This document shows positions 33,393-41,482 of a stretch of 64,000 bases of DNA, piece after piece; position 1 is the first letter of the stretch, and the number at the start of each line of letters is the position of its first letter. Both the position numbers and the translations under genes were made by a program. Source of the DNA: Galbitalea sp036271875. Its GTDB lineage: Bacteria; Actinomycetota; Actinomycetes; Actinomycetales; Microbacteriaceae. The stretch lies in assembly GCA_036271875.1 (NCBI GenBank), contig DATAZU010000020.1, positions 124,001-188,000 of the forward strand. The letters run 5' to 3'. Under the pieces are notes generated by a model that did no database searches, was not told the DNA's origin, and worked only from the letters and a program-made list of their open reading frames with translations.

Positions 33393-34528
33393 GATGCGCT
33401 GCCTCCGGTGCTCGGGATGGTCGCCGCGAGTTCGCGCGCCAGAAACTCGCGCTGCTCGATAAGGGCGGGACGCCGGTTCGCGTACACGTGGTCGAAGAGT
33501 TCGAGCGGGTCGAGCACGGGCTCGACGTTCATCGCATCGCGCGTTGCCTGGGCGAGCGCTTCGGCTTCGGCGTGGATGTCGGCGGTGATCGCTTCGGTCA
33601 GCGCGCCGGTTTTGGTGAGGTACTTATCGAGCCGGTCGATGGGATCGTGACCGTGCCACTCCTCGGTCTCAGCGGCCGTGCGGTATCGCGTTGGATCATC
33701 CGAGTTGGTGTGCGACTCCATGCGATAGGTGAGGCCCTCGATCATGGTCGGGCCGCCGCCCTTGCGCGCGCGCTCGATCGCCTGGCTGATCACCGTGTAC
33801 ATCGCCGCCGCGTCGTTTCCATCGACGTAGTAGCCGGGCATCCCATAGCCGATCGCGCGATCGGAGAGCACTCGCGCGTGGGTCTGCTTCGCGATTGGCA
33901 CGCTGATCGCGTATCCGTTGTTCTGGATAACGAACACGATCGGCGCCTGCCAGACGCTCGCGAAGTTGAACGCCTCGTGCGCGTCGCCCTCGCTCGTAGC
34001 TCCGTCGCCCATCAGGGTCAGCGCGACGGTGGACTCGCCCTTAAGCTTCGCCGCGGTGGCGAACCCCACCGCATGCAGCGCCTGGGTTGCGAGCGGTGTG
34101 ATCTGCGGTGCAGTTTTGTGCTCGTTCGGGTCGAAGCTCATGTGCCAGTCGCCGCGGAAGTAGCTGAGGATCTCGGACGCAGGAACACCGCGGGTCAGCA
34201 GCGCGATGGTGTCGCGATAGGTCGGGAACAACCAGTCAGTCGTCTCAAGCGCGGATGCCGCGGAGACTTCACACGCCTCCTGGCCGAGAGCGGAAGGATA
34301 CGTCGCGAGTCGGCCCTGACGGGTGAGGGCGGTCACCTGCGCCTCGAAACGGCGGGCGACCACCATCCGGCGGTACAGCGACAGGAGAACGGATGCGTCG
34401 GGCAATTCGAATCCGGTGGCTCGTTTGCCGCGCACAGCCGCGCCCTTCTCGTCGATCAGACGAATGGGCAGTTCGGTTGGTCGGATCGGCTCCGCCATGG
34501 GTGCGCGGCTCGCCGTTGCGTCGCTCAT
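33389..34528 (-). CDS. bkdA: Branched-chain 2-oxoacid dehydrogenase E1 alpha subunit
   Basis: The protein has 379 residues. The ThDP motif is GDGATSEGDAHEAFNFASVWQ...QNNGYAIS; the loop YRMESHTNSDDPTRYR corresponds to the regulatory loop of BCKDH E1 alpha. An N-terminal extension of about 50 residues precedes the core. It is the first gene of the bkdABC operon and lies downstream of the Lrp-type gene on the same strand. The actinobacterial enzyme makes branched acyl-CoA primers for fatty acids or degrades amino acids. Confidence 0.92.
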   Translation of the reverse strand: MSDATASRAPMAEPIRPTELPIRLIDEKGAAVRGKRATGFELPDASVLLSLYRRMVVARRFEAQVTALTRQGRLATYPSALGQEACEVSAASALETTDWLFPTYRDTIALLTRGVPASEILSYFRGDWHMSFDPNEHKTAPQITPLATQALHAVGFATAAKLKGESTVALTLMGDGATSEGDAHEAFNFASVWQAPIVFVIQNNGYAISVPIAKQTHARVLSDRAIGYGMPGYYVDGNDAAAMYTVISQAIERARKGGGPTMIEGLTYRMESHTNSDDPTRYRTAAETEEWHGHDPIDRLDKYLTKTGALTEAITADIHAEAEALAQATRDAMNVEPVLDPLELFDHVYANRRPALIEQREFLARELAATIPSTGGSAS

Positions 34529-34630
34529 CTGCCAATCGTGCAGCAGCGCGCAACCGGGCGGGAGCTGCGAGAAAATAGTGTGAACGAACGGCGCTACAGG
34601 TCCGAAAATCGTGCCAAATGTCCCATTGGG

Positions 34631-35104
34631 TCAGGCGGATTCGTGCCAATCGGCTCGGCCGATTCCGGGGGCGGTTCCCGCCCGCGAGTCGAGAACAAGG
34701 TGCGACCGAGTGGACACGACGCCCGGAATCCCGTGGATCTGCCGCATGATCACCTCGCTCAGATGCTCGTTGTCCGGGGCACTCACCGTGAGGACGAAGT
34801 CGATGTCGCCACTCACCGCCAACACGGACTCGACGTACGGGATGTCGGCGAGGGCGGCAGCGGCATCCTGCCACGGCGCTTCACCAACCTTCACGATGAC
34901 AATTGCGACGACATTGAGACCGAGTGCCTTGCGATCAACCTGGGCACCGAAGCCCGTGAGCACTCCCGTTGCGATCAGGTTCTGGACTCGGCGATGGGCG
35001 GCGGTGCGGGAAATGTGCACGCGCTCGGCGAGGGAGCGGATCGAGAGCCGCGAATCCTGGCTGAGCTCCGCGAGGATCGCCCGGTCGGTGCGGTCTATCG
35101 CCAT
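34631..35104 (-). CDS. Lrp/AsnC-family regulator, probably of the bkd operon
   Basis: The protein has 157 residues. The AsnC helix-turn-helix (LSIRSLAERVHISRTAAHRRVQNL) is followed by the RAM ligand domain (YVESVLAVSGDIDFVLTVSAPD). Same-strand position 102 bases before bkdA matches BkdR-type regulators, which sense branched-chain amino acids. The gap 34529-34630 should hold the bkd promoter; it contains GGCACGATTTTCGGACC, an AT-centred site of the kind Lrp proteins use. Confidence 0.85.
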   Translation of the reverse strand: MAIDRTDRAILAELSQDSRLSIRSLAERVHISRTAAHRRVQNLIATGVLTGFGAQVDRKALGLNVVAIVIVKVGEAPWQDAAAALADIPYVESVLAVSGDIDFVLTVSAPDNEHLSEVIMRQIHGIPGVVSTRSHLVLDSRAGTAPGIGRADWHESA

Positions 35105-35203
35105 GGCATCAGGGTACTCGTCCGCTACGGCGACGCTTCGATTCGCCCGCCGCCTACGGCGTCGTGCTACTCAGCGAGCAAATAAAAAAGTAAAGTTCGA
35201 ACC

Positions 35204-36106
35204 ATGAGCGAGGACGACCTGTTCTTAGAACTGCCGAGCGGCATCCGGCTCTGTTATCGCACGGACGGAGCCGCGGATGGTCGTCCCGTGCTGCTCATCG
35301 CGGGCCTCGCGCTCGACCTCACGTCGTGGTCGGGCGTGTTGGTCGGTGCCCTGGTCGATGCGGGCCTGCGGGTGCTCCGTGTCGACAATCGCGACGCCGG
35401 TCGCTCGACTCACGTCGCCACGCCTCCGCCCAGCACTCTTCGCCAGGCTGTCGCGAGACCGCGACGCGAAGACTATGACCTGGCCGACATGGCGAGCGAC
35501 ATGATCGGTCTGCTCGACCAGCTGGGAATCGACCGGGTCGACCTGATCGGGATGTCGATGGGAGGCATGATCGCGCAGACGGTCGCAGCCCGGTATCCCG
35601 CGCGCGTTCGCTCCCTGACCTCAATCATCTCGACGACCGGCGAGCGGGGCATCGGGCAGCCCGCCCGCTCAACTCTGGTTCGCATGGCGAGACCGTCGGC
35701 GCGAAACGTCGACAGCTACATCAAGCGCCACCTGTCGGCACTGCGCACGTTGGGATCGCCCGCGTTCCCCATCGATGCCGCGAGCGAGTCCAAGCGGGCA
35801 CGCGAGGTGTGGGCTCGCGGCGGCGGTCGCGCGGCCAGCGCGGGGAGCGCTCGCCAAGTTGCCGCCATCCAGAAATCGGGTGACCGCACCGAACAGGTGG
35901 GGCAGATCACCGCGCCAACTCTCGTGATTCACGGCGAACGCGATGTGATGGTTCATCCGAGTGGCGGGCGAGCGACCGTCGAGGCTATTCCGGGGGCACG
36001 ACTCGTCACCATCCCGGATATGCGACACGGCATCCCGGATGGAGTCGTTCCGCAGCTTGCGCCACTGATCCTCGAGCACCTGGCAAGCGTCGGAAGCGTT
36101 CGCTGA
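35204..36106 (+). CDS. Alpha/beta hydrolase
   Basis: The protein has 300 residues. The nucleophile Ser is in GMSMGGMIAQ near residue 121, the Asp in HGERDVMVHP and the His in PDMRHGIP. It resembles esterases of the 3-oxoadipate enol-lactonase-like group (VLLIAGLALDLTSW, RVDNRDAGRST). It is divergent from the Lrp gene and stands alone. The substrate is unknown. Confidence 0.85.
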   Translation: MSEDDLFLELPSGIRLCYRTDGAADGRPVLLIAGLALDLTSWSGVLVGALVDAGLRVLRVDNRDAGRSTHVATPPPSTLRQAVARPRREDYDLADMASDMIGLLDQLGIDRVDLIGMSMGGMIAQTVAARYPARVRSLTSIISTTGERGIGQPARSTLVRMARPSARNVDSYIKRHLSALRTLGSPAFPIDAASESKRAREVWARGGGRAASAGSARQVAAIQKSGDRTEQVGQITAPTLVIHGERDVMVHPSGGRATVEAIPGARLVTIPDMRHGIPDGVVPQLAPLILEHLASVGSVR

Positions 36107-36113
36107 CGCTAGT

Positions 36114-37034
36114 TCAGGCCACGTGCGGAAGCACCTCGGTTCCGAGGAGTTCGATCTGCTCGAGGTCCGACACGATCTCCGTCTGCAGGTAGACGCGGCC
36201 GGCGCCCAGAGCGGCAAGACGGGCGAGTTTCTCGAGAGCCTCGCCCGGGGTTCCCGCGATGTTGTGACTGCGGAATTCCACCGGATCGCGATCGCGGTCG
36301 GCCGCTCGCCTGAGGTAGTCCCTCTCGTCGCTGCCGATCTGTGTGGGAAGGGCGACCGAGTAGATGATCGAATCGGGATCGCGGCCGGCGTCCTCGCAGG
36401 CTCGACGAACCCCCGCGAACTTTTCCGCGATCGTCCTCTCGTCCACGAAACCGATGTTGTATTCGCTGGCGAATCTCGCCGCGATCGCGGGAGTGCGCTG
36501 GGCGCCGCCGCCGCCAACGATGATCGGGATCGGGCTCTGTACCGGCTTCGGCAGCGCGGGTGAATCGGTCAGCTCGTAGTGCTTGCCGCTAAATGAATAC
36601 CGGCCGCCGACGGGCGTCGACCATAGTCCGGTGATGATCTCGAGCTGCTCCTCGAACGGACCGAATCGCTTTTGCGGAAATGGGATGCCGTACGCGCGGT
36701 GCTCGGCTTCGAACCATCCCGTGCCGAGCCCCAGCTCGACCCGGCCGCCAGACATCGCGTCGACCTGGGCTACGGAGATCGCGAGGACGCCCGGATGCCG
36801 GAACGTCGCCGACGACACGAGGGTGCCGAGACGGATGGTCGAGGTCTCGCGCGCGAGACCCGCAAGGGTGATCCAGGAATCCGTCGGCCCGGGCAGGCCG
36901 TCGCCGTCCATGGTCAGGTAGTGGTCGGAACGAAAGTAGGCGTCGAAACCCAGCTTCTCTGCCAGTAGGGCTCCCGCCAGCTGGCCTTCGTAGCTGGCGC
37001 CCTGCTGTGGTTCGACGAAGATGCGAAGATCCAT
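36114..37034 (-). CDS. LLM-class (F420-dependent type) oxidoreductase
   Basis: The start is the ATG at 37034, preceded by AGAAGG; the open frame upstream is not supported. The product has 306 residues with the luciferase-like barrel: DLRIFVEPQQGASYEG, DAYFRSDHYL, RLGTLVSSATFRHP and VELGLGTGWFEAEHRAYGIPFP. The GLGTGW pattern is typical of F420-dependent members in actinobacteria. It follows the sugar symporter gene by 28 bases and may be transcribed with the glycan module, though its function there is not evident. Confidence 0.88.
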   Translation of the reverse strand: MDLRIFVEPQQGASYEGQLAGALLAEKLGFDAYFRSDHYLTMDGDGLPGPTDSWITLAGLARETSTIRLGTLVSSATFRHPGVLAISVAQVDAMSGGRVELGLGTGWFEAEHRAYGIPFPQKRFGPFEEQLEIITGLWSTPVGGRYSFSGKHYELTDSPALPKPVQSPIPIIVGGGGAQRTPAIAARFASEYNIGFVDERTIAEKFAGVRRACEDAGRDPDSIIYSVALPTQIGSDERDYLRRAADRDRDPVEFRSHNIAGTPGEALEKLARLAALGAGRVYLQTEIVSDLEQIELLGTEVLPHVA

Positions 37035-37062
37035 GCCTTCTATTCTTGTCGCCCGGGCGGTA

Positions 37063-38412
37063 CTACTTCTGCATCGACGGAAGCCTAGGGCCGCCGAGGC
37101 GGTAAAAGAAAAACGGGATTGCCGAGAGGACACAGCTGATCGCAGGCACGATCGTGATCGACAGGAAGATCACGTTCTGGATGTCGTGGGTCACTTTTAC
37201 CCCGTTTTGGTAGTGGGCAATCGCCACGAACGCTCCGAAAACGATGACGGACAGGCCAGCCATGATCTTCGACGAGAAGGTCAGCGTCGCAAAAGAGATG
37301 CCGTCATTGCGAACGCCGGTGCGCTTCTCGACATCGTCAACCGCATCCGCGATCATCGACGCCTGGATAACCAGAAAGACGCCCAGGGTGAGGCCGGTGA
37401 GGAAGATGGCGATCATGAACTCGATCAGGCTGTCGAATCCCAGGAAGTAGGTGATGACGTACAGGACAGCCCCGATCAGGGAGCTGCCAATCGCGGCCGT
37501 CTTCGGCGCTACGTAGCGGAGCAGGAGTGGCGTGACGAACGCGGCTACGACGAGGCCGACGATGAGCGATCCACCGATGTACGTGAAGTAGATGGGCGAT
37601 TTTCCATATGCCATGAAAGCGAACAGTTGTCCGCCCGCCTGCACGATGTTGCGTCCGAATCCGAGAACGGATGCGAGCAGCACCATCAACAGGGGGGTGT
37701 TCTTGAACAGTGTCGAGAACAGCTGTCGAAAGCTCAGCCGTGTCTGCGCCGTCGTTTGGCGTTCGCGTCCGAAGAAGAACGCGAGCAGGTAAAGCGCCAT
37801 GCCCAAGATCGCAACGACAAACACAGCGCGCGACCATCCGTCGGCCGTGGTCTGCGGGGCGAAGCTCAACGCCTGCGCGAGGTACGGCAGGCCGAGAGTG
37901 GCGAGGCCGAGCGAGATCGATCCGAAGGCCCGGACGTTTCCGACCACGCGATTTCGCATGGTCGGGTCTACAAACGCCGACCCGATCAGCGCCCAGAGCG
38001 GAACGTCGCACACCGTGTAGACGACACCCCAGATCACGTAGATGATGCCGAAGTAGATGAGTTGGCTGGTCTGGCCGGTGTTTGGGACCGTGAATAACAG
38101 ACCCGTTAGCACGGCCACCGGGGCGGCGGAAAAGAGGATGAACGGTCGAAGCTTTCCCCAGCGCGAGTGCGTCTGGTCGATCACGCTACCCATGATGGGG
38201 TCGGTCACGGCATCCGCGATCTTCACGATCCCGATGATCAGACTGGCAATCCCGATCGCCTGTGCGGAGAAGGACGCGTACTTGGACAGGTAACCGATGA
38301 TGAACGTGGTGACGGTGGTGAGGATCGCGTTCTGACCGAACGCCGCCGTGACGATCGCCCGGGACTGCGTTCTCGGCGAGTAGATCCTCGGCTCGCGTGT
38401 TGCTGTCGTCAT
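37063..38412 (-). CDS. GPH-family sugar:cation symporter (MFS-like)
   Basis: The protein has 449 residues and about 12 membrane segments. The glycoside-pentoside-hexuronide signature is visible near the start: KIADAVTDPIMGSVIDQTHSRWGKLRPFILF. It starts three bases after the alpha-mannosidase stop, so it probably imports the mannoside or glycoside that the enzyme uses, coupled to protons or sodium. It sits in the cytoplasmic membrane. Confidence 0.92.
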   Translation of the reverse strand: MTTATREPRIYSPRTQSRAIVTAAFGQNAILTTVTTFIIGYLSKYASFSAQAIGIASLIIGIVKIADAVTDPIMGSVIDQTHSRWGKLRPFILFSAAPVAVLTGLLFTVPNTGQTSQLIYFGIIYVIWGVVYTVCDVPLWALIGSAFVDPTMRNRVVGNVRAFGSISLGLATLGLPYLAQALSFAPQTTADGWSRAVFVVAILGMALYLLAFFFGRERQTTAQTRLSFRQLFSTLFKNTPLLMVLLASVLGFGRNIVQAGGQLFAFMAYGKSPIYFTYIGGSLIVGLVVAAFVTPLLLRYVAPKTAAIGSSLIGAVLYVITYFLGFDSLIEFMIAIFLTGLTLGVFLVIQASMIADAVDDVEKRTGVRNDGISFATLTFSSKIMAGLSVIVFGAFVAIAHYQNGVKVTHDIQNVIFLSITIVPAISCVLSAIPFFFYRLGGPRLPSMQK

Positions 38413-38415
38413 TGA

Positions 38416-41340
38416 TCAGCCTTCCAGGAGGAGCGTCTTGATTTCGAATGGGGTGAACGTGAGTTTGGCCAAATCGACCGGGCCGATCGGAACTTCCATA
38501 AGGTTTGTCTCGTGAACGCGTTTGTGCGGCAGAGACGTGCGCAGCGTCGTGGTCGCCGAGGTGCCGAGGCTCTCGTATAGCCGCACGACGACGCCGCTGT
38601 CGTCTTCGGCGCGCTTGATCGTCTCGATGATCACGGCCGGATTGTCAGTGGATGCAACACTCGGCAGTTCGACGCCGTCGGCGATGAGGAGGGGATGGTT
38701 CAGGCGGTAGCCGTCTCGAATGACGCCGGCCAGATCATCCGTTGCGAACGGGCGGAAGGCATAGGTCATCTCGTGACTCCCGCGGTCCGCCGTCTTGTCC
38801 GGGAAGGTTGGTGATCGCATCAGGTTGAGGCTGATCAGACCGCTTTTGGCGCGGTGCCCGAACTTGCAGTCGTTGAGCAGGGCGAATCCGCCGGTCGCGT
38901 CCTCGGTCGCGATCCACTTGTGCGCGACGATCTCGAACTGTGCTCGCTCGATGTCATCGCGTTCCAGGGTCGTGCGTTCGATGTGTCCGAACTGGATCTC
39001 GCATTTCGCGGCATCCCCGTAGTGCACCGGGCGGAATTCCGTGCGAAGCATCTTGTGCTTCTCGTGCCAGACGACCGTCGTCTCGAAGCGCACGAGATCG
39101 CTTCCCGCTTCCAGGATGATGCGTTGCTCGATCCGGCTGCGGCCGAACCGGAAGTGGTGGGTGCGGATAATTCGCGGTCCGTCGACCCGGGTTCCCATGT
39201 GGTGTGCGGCCAGCAGGCGCGGCTTTCGTTTGAGATACCGTGTGCCGATGTCCCACGCGTCGAACGGGAACTGGTACGGATCGCGGTGCAGGACCATCCG
39301 ATTGAAGCCACCGGCCGACTGCTCAGCACCCGACGCGTCCACGCACGAGACAATCTCGCCCGACTTGCCGAAGCGAAGGGTCAGAACGCCATTCGTCAGG
39401 GAGTCGTCGTCACCGACCAACTCGGAAAACTCCGCGACCGGTACGAGGGTCGCGGTGGCGTATGGCTGGGTGGTCGCGGAGTACCAGCGACCGTCGATGT
39501 CGACGTATTCGTCTCGCGCGACCGACGTGAGATTGAGCGCGCGGGGACCGGTACCGCTGTGCGGGAGTTTCGCGGTGAGGTCGGCAATGTAGTCGTCGAG
39601 CGCACGCGAGACCCGGATGAGGGTTTCGACGATCTCGGCGTTCACCCGCGAGATGGCTGAGCCCGGCAAGATGTCGTGGAAGTGCGCAAGCAGGACATCC
39701 CGCCAGAGCGGCTCGAGGAACTCGCTGCTGCTCTCACCAGCGATGGCGGCGAGCGCTTCCGCCTCGTGCAGCTTCCGCTCGACGATGCGGTTCCACCGCT
39801 TGGTGTGGCCCTGCGTCGTGTAGGTGCCCTGGTGCGCCTCCAGGTAGAGCTCGCCGCGATGTCTCGGCTCGACGTCCATTTTTTCGAGCGACAGGAAAAA
39901 GTCGTTCGCGCTTTCGTACCGGACCTTCGGGAGGCCGAGCAGGTCGTGTTCACGCCCGGTCAGCTCCAGGTGGATCTCGTTCGGGCCGCCGCCGCCGTCT
40001 CCCGAGCCGTAGAGAAGGAGTGCCGTGTTCAGATCGCGCTCGGGGTACTGCTTGACGCCGAGCAGTAGTCCGTCGGCCGCACCGCGAGAGTTGTAATCGC
40101 CCTCCGGTGGCATGTGGACGAGCACGCTCGACCCGTCGATGCCCTCCCAGTTGAAGGTTCGGTGCGGAAAGACGTTGACCTTGTTCCAGGACAGCTTGAT
40201 GGTCTGGAACCAGTCCATCCCGCTCTTCTTTAGGATCTGCGGCAGGTTGCCGCTGTAGCCGAAGGTGTCTGGCAGCCAGCACAGCCGCATCTGTTCCGCG
40301 GTGAGGCCGAACTCCTGACTGAGGAATTTGCGCCCAACCAGCGACTGCCGCACGAGGGACTCGCCGCCCGGCATATTCGTGTCGGTCTCAACCCAGAATG
40401 AGCCCTGCAGTTCGAGGCGGTGCGCGGCCACCGCCTTCTTCATCCGCTCGAAGATGGCAGGCTGTTCCTGTTTCATCCAGAACATCTGTTGCGGCTGGCT
40501 CGTGCCGTATAGATAGCTGTCGTGGTCCTCGAAATAGTTGAGTGCGCGGGTGTACGTACGCGCGGCCTTGCGGTGGGTCTCCCGCAGCGGCCACAGCCAT
40601 GCCATGTCCAGGTGTCCGTGTCCGATCGCACTGTAGACGAACTCGCTGTCGGACGGCCTCGACAGCGGACCGGCGAGAACGGCACGCGCTCCGGCGATGT
40701 CGTGCCTCCTGAATAACCGGAACGATTCATCCAGCGCGCGGTTCAGCCCCTCTACGAGCGTGCGGTCATCGGAGTGTGTAGCCAGCACGAGCAGGGTCAG
40801 GTAGTCGTAGTAGTAACCGAACGCCTCTTCGTTTCGAGTGGCAAGCACGGTGCCGTGGTAGTAGCCGAATCCCCACGGATAGAGCAGCCACCCGTTGTAC
40901 GAAACATCCGCGTAAAACTCGACGTGTCCGGTCGTGGTGTCGACTCGGGACATCGGTCGATAGTGCCCACCGCTGTGCGGATGATCGCCCTGCTGGAAGA
41001 CGCGGCTGACCGAATCGATCACCTCGCCGTCGGCCGAATAGATAAGGGCCTCACCCCGGATGCCGAGCATCGCAATCGATCCCTCGGCTCCGGCGGGGAC
41101 GTCGCCAGTGATCCGCAGCCAGGCGCAATCGAGCACACCACCCCAGTTGCGATCGTCGTGGAACGGTCGAAATGCGGTGCGGTCGAGCTCCGGGAACGGG
41201 ATCGGCTCTGGCGAGCGAACGATCTCTGCCTTCAAGCGGCCAACGCGAGTGTAGATGGCACGCCGGATCCGGCGAAGGCGGATGTACTGCACCGGTGTTT
41301 CGGCGGCGAGCCCGAACATCCAGGTCGCAAAATTATCCAA
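38416..41340 (-). CDS. GH38 alpha-mannosidase
   Basis: The frame is open up to 41838, but the N-terminal part would overlap the LuxR gene and looks random. I choose the TTG at 41340, which has AGGAGG nine bases before it (ATGs at 41367 and 41376 have no such site). This gives 974 residues, normal for GH38. Zinc ligands are in GHGHLDMAWLWPLRE, the nucleophile Asp in LCWLPDTFGYSGNLPQIL, and a beta-sandwich C-terminal half with HFHDILPGSAI. No signal peptide is seen, so it acts in the cytoplasm on imported glycans. Confidence 0.9.
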   Translation of the reverse strand: MDNFATWMFGLAAETPVQYIRLRRIRRAIYTRVGRLKAEIVRSPEPIPFPELDRTAFRPFHDDRNWGGVLDCAWLRITGDVPAGAEGSIAMLGIRGEALIYSADGEVIDSVSRVFQQGDHPHSGGHYRPMSRVDTTTGHVEFYADVSYNGWLLYPWGFGYYHGTVLATRNEEAFGYYYDYLTLLVLATHSDDRTLVEGLNRALDESFRLFRRHDIAGARAVLAGPLSRPSDSEFVYSAIGHGHLDMAWLWPLRETHRKAARTYTRALNYFEDHDSYLYGTSQPQQMFWMKQEQPAIFERMKKAVAAHRLELQGSFWVETDTNMPGGESLVRQSLVGRKFLSQEFGLTAEQMRLCWLPDTFGYSGNLPQILKKSGMDWFQTIKLSWNKVNVFPHRTFNWEGIDGSSVLVHMPPEGDYNSRGAADGLLLGVKQYPERDLNTALLLYGSGDGGGGPNEIHLELTGREHDLLGLPKVRYESANDFFLSLEKMDVEPRHRGELYLEAHQGTYTTQGHTKRWNRIVERKLHEAEALAAIAGESSSEFLEPLWRDVLLAHFHDILPGSAISRVNAEIVETLIRVSRALDDYIADLTAKLPHSGTGPRALNLTSVARDEYVDIDGRWYSATTQPYATATLVPVAEFSELVGDDDSLTNGVLTLRFGKSGEIVSCVDASGAEQSAGGFNRMVLHRDPYQFPFDAWDIGTRYLKRKPRLLAAHHMGTRVDGPRIIRTHHFRFGRSRIEQRIILEAGSDLVRFETTVVWHEKHKMLRTEFRPVHYGDAAKCEIQFGHIERTTLERDDIERAQFEIVAHKWIATEDATGGFALLNDCKFGHRAKSGLISLNLMRSPTFPDKTADRGSHEMTYAFRPFATDDLAGVIRDGYRLNHPLLIADGVELPSVASTDNPAVIIETIKRAEDDSGVVVRLYESLGTSATTTLRTSLPHKRVHETNLMEVPIGPVDLAKLTFTPFEIKTLLLEG

Positions 41341-41482
41341 CCGGCCTGGCCTCCTCGTGTAGAGCATGGCCAGCATATCGCCAGAAGGTCGGGCTGCTTT
41401 GTGTGCCGCGCAGCCGATCCAGTAGCCCCCACGAGGACCGACATCCGCCCGAGACGTGGATCGCCAGCTGGATGGCCGATGG

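Noticed and set aside
33488..35185. 565-codon plus-strand frame opposite bkdA and the Lrp gene
   Set aside because: It has low-complexity Arg/Val/Gly composition, covers conserved genes on the other strand and shows no domain.
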